Origin: Deinococcus sp. AB2017081
GTDB taxonomy: Bacteria; Deinococcota; Deinococci; Deinococcales; Deinococcaceae
Direction of reading: 5' to 3'
Assembly (NCBI RefSeq): GCF_034440735.1
Contig: NZ_CP140098.1
Span: 1,233,501 to 1,297,500, forward strand
Length of the DNA: 64,000 nt
Notes under the pieces: generated by a model
Told to the model about the DNA's origin: nothing
What the model saw: the letters and a program-made list of their open reading frames with translations, nothing else
The model's database searches: none
In this document: one piece after another, positions 1 to 9,589 of the stretch
Numbering within the stretch: the first letter of the stretch is position 1
How the letters are laid out: every line of letters starts with the position of its first letter
Made by a program: the position numbers and the translations under genes

Positions 1-106
1 CGGAGGCGAACCCGAATGCAAGGAGGATGAGAGACAGACCGAACTGGAGCGAGGGAAGACCAGGCCGATCTGTCCACGGCCTGTCCTGGAACCGCGGAGG
101 TTCGGT
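1..106 (+). repeat. Structured dispersed repeat, copy 1 (5' end cut by window)
   Basis: This copy ends directly at the aldose epimerase start codon. It holds the family's conserved GAACCCGA box (8-15), then an outer stem ACCGAAC (38-44) pairing with GTTCGGT (100-106). Inside lies an inner stem CAGGCCG (61-67) pairing with CGGCCTG (77-83). The joints TGGAGCGAGGGAA and TGGAACCGCG match the copy at 63.5 kb almost exactly, although the stem sequences differ. The ribosome binding site GGAGG (96-100) of the next gene lies at the base of the outer stem. Confidence 0.7.
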
Positions 107-1003
107 ATGACCCTGGAGATCCAGACGATCTCCAGTGAGGCCCTGACGCTGGACATCCTGCCCGGCGTGGGCGCGAGCGTGCTGAACCTGCGGGCGGCCT
201 CGGGGCAGCCGGTCATGCGGCCGGTGGATGTGGCGGACGTGCAGACCAGTTCCCAGTGCGCGAGCTTCACGCTGCTGCCCTTCTCGAACCGCATCCGGGA
301 CGCCCGGTTCACCTTCGGCGGCGCGGAGCACCAGCTGAAGGTCACGACGAAGGACGGCCTGACCCAGCATGGTGACGTCCGCAACCGTCCGTGGTCGGTC
401 ACGCGGATCGCGGATACCCGGCTGCGCTGCGACTTCGACTCGCGCGATGTCGGGGACGTGAACTGGCCGTGGGCCTTTACCGCCCGCGTGGAGTATGCAC
501 TGCACGGCCCGCACCTCGACACCTCGGTCACGCTGACCAACGTCGACACGGCGGCCATGCCGGCCGGGATGGGCCTGCACCCGTATTTCGTCCGTCACGC
601 CGAGGGCGCCGATCCGCTCGTGTCCTTCGACGCCGCCCTGGCCTACGACACGGACGACCGGTCGCTGCCCACCGGGCCCGCCCGCCCCGTCCTGCCGGAC
701 GAGGACTACCGCACGCCCGCGGCTGTCGGATCCCGCACCATCGACCGGACGTACACCGCGTGGGACGGGGTGGCGCACCTCGACTGGGGCACACGGGGCC
801 TGACCCTCACGGCCGATGGCGTGTTCTCACACCTCGTCGTGTACACCGCGCCGGACGGCTCGCTGGCGCTGGAACCGACTACGCACGCCACAGACGCCTT
901 CAACCTGGCTGCCCAGGGCGTGGGCGGCACCGACATGCGCGTTCTCGCGCCGGGTCAGAGCCTGGCGGGAGCCGTGCGGCTCACGCTCGAAGGTCGCTGG
1001 TAA
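107..1003 (+). CDS. Aldose 1-epimerase family protein
   Basis: A 298-residue GalM-type mutarotase, which would interconvert alpha and beta anomers of free sugars in the cytoplasm. The signature LLPFSNRIRDARF (56-68) is followed by a QHG motif with His88, the HPYF motif with His158 and a C-terminal EPTTHATDAFN block with Glu256. His158 and Glu256 align with the usual acid/base pair. The start is set by GGAGG seven bases upstream. The 3' end overlaps the convergent small gene on the minus strand by 23 bp. Its sugar substrate cannot be read from the sequence, and no sugar kinase lies next to it. Confidence 0.9.
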   Translation: MTLEIQTISSEALTLDILPGVGASVLNLRAASGQPVMRPVDVADVQTSSQCASFTLLPFSNRIRDARFTFGGAEHQLKVTTKDGLTQHGDVRNRPWSVTRIADTRLRCDFDSRDVGDVNWPWAFTARVEYALHGPHLDTSVTLTNVDTAAMPAGMGLHPYFVRHAEGADPLVSFDAALAYDTDDRSLPTGPARPVLPDEDYRTPAAVGSRTIDRTYTAWDGVAHLDWGTRGLTLTADGVFSHLVVYTAPDGSLALEPTTHATDAFNLAAQGVGGTDMRVLAPGQSLAGAVRLTLEGRW

Positions 1004-1217
1004 CGCTCGACCTCGCCAGCAGCGTTCCGGCCCGGTCGCGCAGTTCGAAACCCGGCCGGTCGCGCTGGGCAAGCCACCTCAGGGCGTCGAGCACGTCGTC
1101 GGTCTCGTGCAGCACCTCGGGCCGGTCGTCGCCCGTCCACAGGACGCGGTACGCCCTGGGCGTGGCGGGCGCTTCCCAGCGGCTGCCCGCATCCTCCTTC
1201 ACGAACGCTCTCGACAT
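981..1217 (-). CDS. Hypothetical protein (78 aa)
   Basis: A small acidic protein, starting MSRAFVKED, that I do not recognise as a named family. It has a Trp/Leu core and an RDRPGFELRDRAGT block but no membrane segment or signal peptide. The frame is open to an upstream ATG at 1277. I prefer the ATG at 1217 because the residues before it are Pro/His/Arg-rich and look untranslated, but no convincing Shine-Dalgarno sequence marks it. It lies downstream of the HtrA gene on the same strand, and its last 23 bp overlap the end of the aldose epimerase gene. Confidence 0.55.
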   Translation of the reverse strand: MSRAFVKEDAGSRWEAPATPRAYRVLWTGDDRPEVLHETDDVLDALRWLAQRDRPGFELRDRAGTLLARSSVTSDLRA

Positions 1218-1298
1218 CCCTGGAGTATGTGGCCTGCTCATGCCACGCGTATTGGAGAACGGTGGCCTGTGCTTCATGCCCGTGCCGGCAGGCGGACG

Positions 1299-2360
<1,062 letters not shown>

Positions 2361-2417
2361 CCTGCCAGTCTAGAACTCCGCCGCATTCCGCACGGTGGGG
2401 CAGGGCACCAGCGAGAA

Positions 2418-2463
2418 TCTTGCTTGACAAGATAGCGGGCCGAGATTACCTTGCAGAACAAGG
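2418..2463 (+). promoter_or_regulatory. PadR operon promoter with two CTTG/CAAG inverted repeats
   Basis: TTGACA (2424-2429) and TACCTT (2447-2452) are separated by exactly 17 bp. The palindrome TCTTG-5-CAAGA (2418-2432) overlaps the -35, and CCTTG-5-CAAGG (2449-2463) overlaps the -10 and the start region. PadR-like repressors commonly bind palindromes over their own promoters, so autorepression is the likely reading. The operator role is inferred. Confidence 0.65.
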
Positions 2464-2482
2464 CACTTACGGGAGGTTCTTC

Positions 2483-2812
2483 ATGAATCCGCTCAAATCC
2501 GGCACCCTGGATCTGGCCCTGCTGGCTGCGTTGCAGGAGCACCCGCGTTACGGTCTGGACATCCTGAAACACGTCAACGGGCGCAGCGGCGGGGCCTTCG
2601 ACCTGCGCGAGGGCAGCCTGTACCCGGCCCTGCACCGGCTGGTCAGGGCCGGCTGGATCGAGAGCGAGTGGCAGGCCAGCGACCGGGGCGGCGCTCCCCG
2701 CAAGGTCTACCGCCTGACCGACGATGGCCGCACCGCCCTGCACGCCAAACGCCAGGAATGGCAGACCCTGCGCGGTGCCCTGGACGCCCTGCTGCTGCGG
2801 AGGCCGGCGTGA
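2483..2812 (+). CDS. PadR family transcriptional regulator
   Basis: A 109-residue winged-helix regulator of the short PadR type. It carries the family pattern of a helix-turn-helix (LDLALLAALQEHPRYGLDIL), the EGSLYPALHRLVRAGWI recognition region and the wing RKVYRLTDDGR. The start is fixed by GGGAGG six bases before the ATG, even though the frame is open further upstream. It is translationally coupled to the next gene through a GTGA overlap. PadR regulators are often encoded with HAAS/permease-prefix membrane proteins, as here, and probably repress this three-gene operon through the palindromes in its promoter. The effector ligand is unknown. Confidence 0.92.
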   Translation: MNPLKSGTLDLALLAALQEHPRYGLDILKHVNGRSGGAFDLREGSLYPALHRLVRAGWIESEWQASDRGGAPRKVYRLTDDGRTALHAKRQEWQTLRGALDALLLRRPA

Positions 2813-3933
2813 CCCGCCGCGTGCCCCGCACGATGCGCACCCTGAGCATCGACGGCTACGTCCACCGCGCCACCGTGGGCTTGCCAAGGGCGCAGCGCCT
2901 GGACGCCGCCGCCGAGTTGCGGACACATCTTATGGAGCGTGTGGCCGAGCATCATGCCCAGGGCTTCTCGCTGGAGGAGGCGGAGTATCTGGCGGTCAGG
3001 GGCATGGGCGAGCCGCAGCGGGTGAACCGGAGTCTGCTGGGTCATGCCTTCACGCACCGGGCAGGCTGGGCCGTACTGGCGCTGCTGGTGGTCGGTGGTG
3101 TGGGCTGGTACGCGCAGCGGGAATGGATGCCGCCACGGGTGGGGGTGTGGTACGAGAAGGCCACGCCCGAGGACATCTCCAGACTGTTCGCGGATGGTGA
3201 TGCGCCACGCGGCACCTATCAGGCGGTGATCCTGACCTTTCCGAGAGGAACCCGCAGTGTGGTCTACGCCACCGTCGCCAGTGCTGAGGTCAGGACGGGG
3301 AACGAGGATGTTGCGGTCTACGCGAAAGACCTTGCCAGCCAGGAGGCGCAGAACATCGTCGGCCGCGTTCCTGGCAGTTACCGCTCTCAGGAACGCCTGC
3401 TGCTGACCACGTGGCCCATGACCTGCACCGGTCAGGACAGGTCGGGCATCTTCGTCACGGGTCAGACCATCCCGTCGCGTTTCTGGAACGCAGGGAGCAG
3501 CACGACCAGCGGTATTGGGCGCACCGTCGGGGCCTGCAACAATCCCAGCGTGAAGCTCAATGTGGTGCGCGAGACGCTGAACAGCGTGCCTCCGCAGAAG
3601 GTCAGCCGCAGCGTGCTCCCCTTCGGCGCGAACTCGGTCAGGAGTTCCCTGGAAGGCCCTGAACCCCTGGCGCTGGGCCAGTGGACGGTACTGATGCGGC
3701 TGAACGTCGATCCGGCCGCCGGTGCCAGTGCGTTCGAGGTACAACCGGCAGGCGGATTCAGCGCCGAGACTCGGGGCGTCTATATGGCCGTGCTCCCACT
3801 TGACCGGGCTGTGACGGGTGGAGACGGTTACCGCTACGGCAGGGGCGTGATCCGGGTCACCGGCGATACCCAGGATCTGCCCAGGCTGCCCGACGTGGTG
3901 CCCCGGTCTGACTCGCCGGCCGGTGCCCCATGA
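2809..3933 (+). CDS. HAAS/permease-prefix domain membrane protein, paralog 1
   Basis: 374 residues from the GTG at 2809, which overlaps the PadR stop as GTGA and has CGGAGG five bases upstream. The N-terminal 75 residues form a HAAS-like permease-prefix domain (YVHRATVGLP, AELRTHLMERVAEHHAQGFSLEEAEYLAVRGMGEP). One membrane helix (AGWAVLALLVVGGVGW) follows, then a roughly 270-residue domain probably outside the membrane with no family I can name. The domain arrangement suggests a partner of the adjacent PadR regulator. The next gene is a tandem paralog with a nearly identical N-terminus and a strongly diverged outer domain. Confidence 0.75.
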   Translation: MTRRVPRTMRTLSIDGYVHRATVGLPRAQRLDAAAELRTHLMERVAEHHAQGFSLEEAEYLAVRGMGEPQRVNRSLLGHAFTHRAGWAVLALLVVGGVGWYAQREWMPPRVGVWYEKATPEDISRLFADGDAPRGTYQAVILTFPRGTRSVVYATVASAEVRTGNEDVAVYAKDLASQEAQNIVGRVPGSYRSQERLLLTTWPMTCTGQDRSGIFVTGQTIPSRFWNAGSSTTSGIGRTVGACNNPSVKLNVVRETLNSVPPQKVSRSVLPFGANSVRSSLEGPEPLALGQWTVLMRLNVDPAAGASAFEVQPAGGFSAETRGVYMAVLPLDRAVTGGDGYRYGRGVIRVTGDTQDLPRLPDVVPRSDSPAGAP

Positions 3934-4967
3934 TCCGGGAACTGTTCCGGCGACGGCATCCGCAGACCATCAGCGAGTACGTCCGCCGCGCCACGCTGGG
4001 TTTGCCCAGGGCCGACCGTCTGGACGCGGCTGCTGAACTCCGTACGCACCTGCTGGAACGGATGGCCGAGCATCAGGCCCAGGGCTTCTCGCCGGAAGAG
4101 GCCGAGTATCTGGCCGTACGGAGCATGGGCGAGCCGGACGGCACCAACCGGGCACTCCTGGGCCACGCCTTCACGCATCGGGCCGGGTGGGCGGTACTCG
4201 CGCTGCTGGTCGCGGCCTGGGCAGGCTGGTCTTCGTGGAGCCGGCGCGATGACCCCAGGGTGGTCGGGGGTGGGCTGGTGGATGTCAACGCCTTCAACAA
4301 TGGCGGTACGTTGCCGACCACGTATGTCCAGTACCGCTTCAAGACCCCGCCGGGAACGAAGTTCATGGAGGTCGCGTGGATCAGCGACCGGACTCCCCAG
4401 CGGCAGATGCTGTCGACCATGCCCCGCACGGACGGCACGCTCGTCATCGGTCTGCCCACATGGCGCGAGTGGTGGACGACCCGCACGCCCCTGCCGTACG
4501 CCGATCAGCCCTGGGCGGGCACGTGCCGGGATCAGGAGCCTGTCCACATCCACCTGCGCCTGGGCGACTGGCGGCGGAGCCTGTCCGAGCTTCACTTCCG
4601 CGACTCCAGCCTGCGCGGCCTGCTGTGGTGCAGCGGCATCCCGGCCCCTCCCGGCCACCGGGGGCTGGCTTCCAGCAGCGGTGGCAGTGGCAGCAGCCAC
4701 CTCGCGTCCACCGACGGCGGCCTGGTTGCGCTGCGGCAGCTGGATGGCAGAGACGACGACGGCCGCCTGCGCCTGAACCACTGGACACTGGTTCGCCTGA
4801 CCGCGAGTCGCCTCGACCTGACGTACAAGTCCGGGGCCGCTCAGTCCGTGGCGGGGCAGGCGATTCTGGTCGTCCGGCCCAGTGCCACAGACGCCGCCGT
4901 GCCCCTGCCGAAGTTCACGTATGACGCGGAACAGGATCACTGGGAGGTGTGGGAGGTCTCGGAGTGA
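3930..4967 (+). CDS. HAAS/permease-prefix domain membrane protein, paralog 2
   Basis: 345 residues, start ATG overlapping the previous stop by 4 bp (ATGA). Residues 13-90 repeat paralog 1 almost position for position (YVRRATLGLPRADRLDAAAE, MGEP, LLGHAFTHRAGWAVLALLV). The part after the membrane helix keeps only short matches, such as HWTLVRL against QWTVLMRL, and contains a Ser/Gly-rich loop near residues 240-255. This is a tandem duplication in which the cytoplasmic domain is conserved and the outer domain has diverged. The function is unknown. Confidence 0.75.
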   Translation: MIRELFRRRHPQTISEYVRRATLGLPRADRLDAAAELRTHLLERMAEHQAQGFSPEEAEYLAVRSMGEPDGTNRALLGHAFTHRAGWAVLALLVAAWAGWSSWSRRDDPRVVGGGLVDVNAFNNGGTLPTTYVQYRFKTPPGTKFMEVAWISDRTPQRQMLSTMPRTDGTLVIGLPTWREWWTTRTPLPYADQPWAGTCRDQEPVHIHLRLGDWRRSLSELHFRDSSLRGLLWCSGIPAPPGHRGLASSSGGSGSSHLASTDGGLVALRQLDGRDDDGRLRLNHWTLVRLTASRLDLTYKSGAAQSVAGQAILVVRPSATDAAVPLPKFTYDAEQDHWEVWEVSE

Positions 4968-4982
4968 CGGTACGCTCTACCG

Positions 4983-5453
4983 GTGCCCCACTGGCTCCTG
5001 AAATCCGAACCCGACGTCTTCGGCTACCCCGATCTGCAGCGCGTGGGCCGCGAGCCCTGGAACGGCGTACGGAACTATCAGGCGCGGAACCACCTGCGGG
5101 CCATGCGCGTGGGCGACCTGTGCCTCTTCTACCACTCGAACGCGAAACCCACCGGGATCGCCGGGATCGCCCGCGTGAGTGTGGAGGCCCACCCGGACAA
5201 CCTGCAGTTCGATCCGGCGAGCCCGTACCACGACCCGAAATCTCCGCTGGACACTCCGCGCTGGAGCATGGTCGAGGTGGTGCCGGTGCGGGCCTTCCCG
5301 CGTGTCCTGACCCTGGACGCCCTGCGCGGGCTGCCTGAATGGGCGGAGTCGCCCCTGATTCGCAAGGGCACCCGCCTGAGCGTCCTGCCCGTCACGGACA
5401 CCGAATTCCGCGCCGCGCTGGCGGCGGTGGGGCTGGATGCGGATACGCTCTGA
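4983..5453 (+). CDS. EVE domain-containing protein
   Basis: A 156-residue single-domain EVE (PUA-like) protein. It shows the family opening HWLLKSEPDVFGY, the W-x-GVRNYQARNHLR block and the GDLCLFYHSN motif. EVE proteins are thought to bind modified bases in DNA or RNA; the ligand here cannot be told. The start is a GTG six bases after a TACGCT -10 box (4971-4976), so the transcript is probably leaderless and independent of the upstream membrane-protein genes. No restriction or modification gene is nearby. Confidence 0.9.
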   Translation: MPHWLLKSEPDVFGYPDLQRVGREPWNGVRNYQARNHLRAMRVGDLCLFYHSNAKPTGIAGIARVSVEAHPDNLQFDPASPYHDPKSPLDTPRWSMVEVVPVRAFPRVLTLDALRGLPEWAESPLIRKGTRLSVLPVTDTEFRAALAAVGLDADTL

Positions 5454-5700
5454 GGGAACAGAGGGTACCTGAAGAAAACCCCACCTCCGCAGAGGTGGGG
5501 TCGGAGGGGCCGGGCATGCGTCGAGGCCATGGTCGTGAGTGGTGAACGGTGTATGTCAGGGGTGAGCCGTGCTGGGCCTGCCGTGTGAAACCGGGATGGT
5601 TCCGGGACGTCGCCCCGACGCCGTCAAGGAGTGCAGCCTTTTCCCCGCTGCGAGGTAGGCCTCCGCCCGCACGTGGCCCCTCCATCCGTACTGTAGCGCC
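5454..5700. other. 247-bp intergenic region between EVE and DIP1984 genes
   Basis: No convincing coding frame. Apart from the terminator hairpin at 5478-5501 the stretch is G+C-rich and rich in short self-complementary pieces. On the minus strand these include GCAGC...GCTGC arms near 5640 and a possible long-range GGATGG/CCATCC pairing (about 5680 with 5600). A TACAGT box sits on the minus strand just past the DIP1984 stop. A small RNA ending at the terminator is possible; I could not match it to SRP, tmRNA, RNase P or 6S RNA. Confidence 0.3.
5478..5501 (-). terminator. Rho-independent terminator (minus strand)
   Basis: A perfect 10-bp stem, ACCCCACCTC / GAGGTGGGGT, with a CGCA tetraloop. 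On the minus strand the stem is followed by TTTTCTTC, a usable U tract. On the plus strand it is followed by TCGGAGGGG, which is not. It therefore best terminates minus-strand transcription coming from the DIP1984 gene or from an RNA in the gap. Confidence 0.75.
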
Positions 5701-6159
5701 CTACACGCCCAGTTCCGTCAGCCAGTTCGTCTGCTGGATCTCGGTCTCCAGCTCGCGGCGCTGCTTGGCCAGGGCGTCGACCTGGGTCTGGAGGTCGCGG
5801 GCGGGCACGGCCGACAGGATGCGCACCTCGCTGTTGCTGTAGCGCGTCTGCCGCTCCGAGGCCGTGGCCGCCGCGCGGCGCAGCACCTTGAGGCGCAGGT
5901 CGAGCAGGTCGCGGCGGGTCAGGGCGTCCGTGAGCGTCTGTCCACCGGGCAGGGTCGCCCCCAGGTTCGCGCGGTGGATGCGCGGTAGCAGCGCCTCCAG
6001 CCGCTCGGCGACCTCCGCGAACTCGGCCAGGAGCTGCCGGGGGTCTTCCGGCGGCGCTTCGCCCTCCTGCACGAGCAGATTCTTCACGATGCGTTCCTCG
6101 AGCTGCGCGGCGCGTTTCTGCAGGTCGGCGCGTTCGATCAGGGCCTCGGCGAGTTTCAT
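5701..6159 (-). CDS. DIP1984 family protein
   Basis: A 152-residue mostly helical protein matching the DIP1984 (septicolysin-like) family: MKLAEALIERADLQKR start, the RIVKNLLVQEGE and PRIHRANLGA blocks, and a C-terminal LQTQVDALAKQRRELETEIQ coiled coil. No catalytic residues are obvious and the biochemical role of the family is not established. A TAGCGT -10 box (complement of 6166-6171) ends six bases before the ATG, indicating a leaderless message. It is divergent from mutS2, with 84 bp between the start codons. Confidence 0.88.
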   Translation of the reverse strand: MKLAEALIERADLQKRAAQLEERIVKNLLVQEGEAPPEDPRQLLAEFAEVAERLEALLPRIHRANLGATLPGGQTLTDALTRRDLLDLRLKVLRRAAATASERQTRYSNSEVRILSAVPARDLQTQVDALAKQRRELETEIQQTNWLTELGV

Positions 6160-6228
6160 CCATTCACGCTACCTTGTGAGGTCGGTTTCTAAGCCACTCG
6201 GCGCACGGTGTGGGGTTCGGCGCGTTGT

Positions 6229-6234
6229 TATGCT
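6229..6234 (+). promoter_or_regulatory. -10 box of mutS2
   Basis: TATGCT ends nine bases before the mutS2 ATG, so the expected transcript has a leader of only a few bases. No clear -35 element lies at 17 bp. Confidence 0.5.
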
Positions 6235-6243
6235 GCCCTCACG

Positions 6244-8529
6244 ATGGCTTTCGATTCACGCGCCCTGTCTGCCCTGGATTTCCCCCGTGTCTGCGACGCC
6301 CTCGCGCAGCGGTGCGCGACGACGCTGGGTACCGAGCGGGCGCGGGCACTCGGCCCGTCGGACGATGGGGGCCGGATCGCGCGGGAGCTGGACGAGGTCG
6401 AGGACGCGCTCTTCGGGGTGAGCCTGAGTCTGGGCGGGATTCAGGACATCCGGGAACTATACGGCCGCGCGCGCGAGGGCCGGGTGCTGTCGGGGCAGGA
6501 ACTGCTGAACGCGGTGTACTCGCTGGACGGCGCAATGACCGTCCGGCGGGCGATCAACGCGAATTCGCGTGGGCCGCTGCGCGAGGTCGCCCTGGGTCTG
6601 GGCGAGCACTCGGAACTGGTGCGCCGCGTGCTGGGCGCGCTCGACCGCGAGGGAGGCGTCCGGGACGACGCCTCGCACCACCTGCGCGATCTGAGAAAGC
6701 GCATCGAGCCGCTGCGGGGGCGCATCCGCGAGCGGCTGGCGGCGTCGCTGGAGAAGTGGGCCGACGTCCTGCAGGAGCACATCGTCACGATCCGCCGCGA
6801 CCGCTACGTCCTGCCGGTGCAGGCCAGCCGCGTGGGGCAGGTGCAGGGCATCATCGTCGACGCCTCGGCGACCGGCCAGACCTATTTCGTGGAGCCGGCA
6901 GCGGTCACGCAGCTGAACAACGAACTCGCCCGCCTGATCCTCGACGAGGAGGCCGAGGTGCGCCGCATCCTGACCGAGCTGTCGGGCCTGCTGGCGCAGG
7001 ACGAGGACGTGCCGATGACCCTGGCGACCATCGGGGAACTCGACCTGATCGCGGCCAAGGCGCGGCTGGCGCGGGACTGGCGGCTCAACCGCCCCGAGCC
7101 CTCGCCCGCCGGCCTGTATGACCTGCGCGAGGCCCGGCACCCGCTGATCGAGAACCCGGTGGCGAATGACATCTCCCTGGGCGCCACCAAGCTGCTCCTG
7201 ATCACCGGGCCGAACATGGGCGGCAAGACCGCGACCCTCAAGACGCTGGGCCTGAGCGTGCTGATGCACCAGTGCGGCGTGTACGTGCCCGCCGCGAGCG
7301 CGAAGCTGCCGGTGGTACGTGACGTGCTGGTCGACATCGGGGACGAGCAGAGCATCGAGGCGTCCCTGAGTACCTTCGCCAGCCACCTCAAGCATCTGCG
7401 CTACGTGCTGCGCCACGCCTCGCCGGACACGCTGGTGCTGGTCGACGAGCTGGGCAGCGGCACCGACCCCAACGAGGGGGCCGCGCTGTCGCAGGCGATC
7501 ATCGAGACGCTGCTCTCTCAGGACGCGCGCGGCATCGTGACCTCGCACCTGTCGCCCCTGAAACTGTTCGCGCTGGAGACGCCGGGCCTGAAGAACGCCA
7601 GCATGGGCTTCGACGTGGACACCCTGTCGCCCACGTACGCGCTGCTGGTCGGGCAGCCGGGCCGCAGCTACGCCCTGGCGATCGCGCAGCGCATGGGCCT
7701 GCCCGACGACGTGCTCGACCGGGCCACCGCGCTGCTGGGCGAGGATGCCGGGATCATGGAACGCATGCTCGAAGGCCTGGAGCGCGAGCGGGCCGATCTC
7801 GCCGCGCAGCTGGACACCGCCACCGCCGCCCGCCGCGAGGCCGAGGGCGAGCTGGGCCGCGTGCGTCAGGAACGCGAGACGCTGGAGACCCGCCGCAACG
7901 AGATGCTGGCCGAGGCCGCGCAGAAGGCCGAGTCCCTGTACGCCGACGCCATCGAGCGCGTGCGTACCCTGCGGGCCCGGGCACAGGAGGATGGGGCCCG
8001 CCCCCGGGTCATGCAGGAGCTGCGTGACCTGCGGACAGCCGCACAGAAGGCCCGCCCGGCTCCTCCCGTGCGTGAGGAGCGCGGCGACCCGATCCGGGTG
8101 GGCAGCCGTGTGGATGTGCCGGCGTACAACGCGTCCGGGCAGGTGCTGGAACTGCGCGGTGACGATCTGGTCGTGCAGCTCGGCGTGATGAAGGTCGGCG
8201 TGAAGCGCCGCGATGTCCGCATGCAGCCCGAGGTGAAGGTGCCCGTGGCGCGTGGCAGTTTCGTGGGCCGTGCCCCCACCACCTTCCAGGCGGAACTCCA
8301 GCTGCGCGGCCTGGGCGTCGAGGAGGCCGTGGAAGAACTCCGCACCGCCATCCTGGAGGCGTCGGCCCTCAAGGAAAAGCAGCTGCGGGTCGTGCACGGC
8401 AAGGGTCAGGGTGTCCTGAGACGGCTGCTGCGCGACTACCTGAAGACCGACCGCAAGGTCGAGTCCTTCCACGACGCGGAACCCAACCAGGGCGGCCACG
8501 GCGTGACCATCGTGAATCTGCGGGCGTGA
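6244..8529 (+). CDS. mutS2: Endonuclease MutS2
   Basis: 761 residues. MutS2 proteins lack the mismatch-recognition domain; they resolve branched DNA or suppress recombination, and in some bacteria they rescue collided ribosomes. The core and clamp region (1-290) precedes an ABC-type ATPase with Walker A GPNMGGKT (near 322), Walker [18 protein letters not shown] (near 397) and the TSHLSPLK switch. A long coiled coil (about 500-600) links to a C-terminal Smr nuclease domain (from about 685) with the LRG box (LQLRGLG) and [11 protein letters not shown]. The start at 6244 is chosen from the -10 box and family alignment; the frame is open 36 bp upstream. Confidence 0.96.
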   Translation: MAFDSRALSALDFPRVCDALAQRCATTLGTERARALGPSDDGGRIARELDEVEDALFGVSLSLGGIQDIRELYGRAREGRVLSGQELLNAVYSLDGAMTVRRAINANSRGPLREVALGLGEHSELVRRVLGALDREGGVRDDASHHLRDLRKRIEPLRGRIRERLAASLEKWADVLQEHIVTIRRDRYVLPVQASRVGQVQGIIVDASATGQTYFVEPAAVTQLNNELARLILDEEAEVRRILTELSGLLAQDEDVPMTLATIGELDLIAAKARLARDWRLNRPEPSPAGLYDLREARHPLIENPVANDISLGATKLLLITGPNMGGKTATLKTLGLSVLMHQCGVYVPAASAKLPVVRDVLVDIGDEQSIEASLSTFASHLKHLRYVLRHASPDTLVLVDELGSGTDPNEGAALSQAIIETLLSQDARGIVTSHLSPLKLFALETPGLKNASMGFDVDTLSPTYALLVGQPGRSYALAIAQRMGLPDDVLDRATALLGEDAGIMERMLEGLERERADLAAQLDTATAARREAEGELGRVRQERETLETRRNEMLAEAAQKAESLYADAIERVRTLRARAQEDGARPRVMQELRDLRTAAQKARPAPPVREERGDPIRVGSRVDVPAYNASGQVLELRGDDLVVQLGVMKVGVKRRDVRMQPEVKVPVARGSFVGRAPTTFQAELQLRGLGVEEAVEELRTAILEASALKEKQLRVVHGKGQGVLRRLLRDYLKTDRKVESFHDAEPNQGGHGVTIVNLRA

Positions 8530-8584
8530 TCTGCTGCCCCAGCGGTTCTCACCACCTGTGATGACGATGTGCATGTCCGGCGGG

Positions 8585-8590
8585 TAGGGT
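8585..8590 (+). promoter_or_regulatory. -10 box before secreted protein gene
   Basis: TAGGGT ends nine bases before the ATG at 8600. No -35 match is clear. Confidence 0.35.
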
Positions 8591-8599
8591 GGGGCGGTC

Positions 8600-9589
8600 A
8601 TGCCGCCGATCCGCCGATCCCGTCACCGTTCCCGAGTCCTGAAGACCGTCCGTGCGGGCCTGGGGCTGGCGGCCCTGATCCTGCCCGTGGCCCATGCCCA
8701 GGCTCCGCTGCTGCGGTTGCCGAACAACTACATGAGCCGCTTCGGAAGTTCAGAGGTCGCCTACACGACCGCCACGGGCTACGGCGTGCGGTACATCCCG
8801 CTGCCCACCGATCCGGACATCCGGCTCTCGGTGGTGAAACAGGCGAACTACTGGGAGATCAACGCCGGCAGCCGCGTCAACGACACGACCCTGGCGGGCG
8901 GGGTGTACTTCAACGGCTACGGGGCGGCGGCCGGCATTCCGCGTATGGAATACACCCACAACCCTGATCTGGGGGTGCAGTACAGCGCCCTGGTGCAGGG
9001 GAGCGGTCTGCACTCGCACCTGTCCGGCGGCTACGCTGTCAGAGTGCTCGGGAACCGCGTGCGCGTGCTGGGCACCGCCGGCATCGCCACCCAGGCAGAC
9101 GTCGTGGCCCCCTATACCCAGGCCGAGGTGGCGGGCAGCGTCGACCGGACGTTCGGGAAGGTGAACACGGTAGCCGTAACGACGCTCAGGACATCGCTGT
9201 TCCCGGCACAGGGGCAGGCGCTGGGGAACGTGGATCTCTACGTGGCGGCGTCGTCCAGTCCGTTGCCCGGTCTGTCGCTGGCCGCGTCGCATTTCGAGCG
9301 CTTCGTGGTCGGCTCGGTGCCGCTCCCCGACTTCGGCATGGGGCGGTACGAGGAGAGCAGTGCGTGGGCGCTGTACCGCTGGCCGGCGACCGGCCACCTG
9401 ATATCGCTGGGTGGAGTGCGGGGCCGCGCTGGACGCAACTGGATCTCCGGGTACACGACCGTGTGGGCCGACGTGCTGCTGGATGTGCGGGGCCTGCCGA
9501 ACCTGATGGGGCCGGGCGTGGGCTACCAGTTCGGGCCGGATGGCAAGGACAGCCGCTGGCTGGTCACCCTCGTGACCCTGGGCCGCTGA
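8600..9589 (+). CDS. Secreted protein, possibly an outer-membrane beta-barrel
   Basis: 329 residues with a typical Sec signal peptide: an Arg-rich start, the hydrophobic stretch LGLAALILPV and a cleavage site after AHA. The mature part has alternating polar/hydrophobic strands, many Gly and Tyr, no Cys and a C-terminal strand ending LVTLVTLGR, which resembles an outer-membrane barrel. No enzyme motif was recognised. It stands alone: mutS2 ends 70 bp upstream and the next sure gene is nuoA. The barrel reading is inference from composition only. Confidence 0.7.
   Translation: MPPIRRSRHRSRVLKTVRAGLGLAALILPVAHAQAPLLRLPNNYMSRFGSSEVAYTTATGYGVRYIPLPTDPDIRLSVVKQANYWEINAGSRVNDTTLAGGVYFNGYGAAAGIPRMEYTHNPDLGVQYSALVQGSGLHSHLSGGYAVRVLGNRVRVLGTAGIATQADVVAPYTQAEVAGSVDRTFGKVNTVAVTTLRTSLFPAQGQALGNVDLYVAASSSPLPGLSLAASHFERFVVGSVPLPDFGMGRYEESSAWALYRWPATGHLISLGGVRGRAGRNWISGYTTVWADVLLDVRGLPNLMGPGVGYQFGPDGKDSRWLVTLVTLGR

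Noticed and set aside
5480..5700. SRP RNA, tmRNA, RNase P RNA or 6S RNA in the gap
   Set aside because: None of their conserved core sequences was found on either strand.
6457..8601. 714-codon open frame antisense to mutS2
   Set aside because: His/Gln/Arg-rich shadow of a high-G+C gene; MutS2 motifs are complete on the plus strand.
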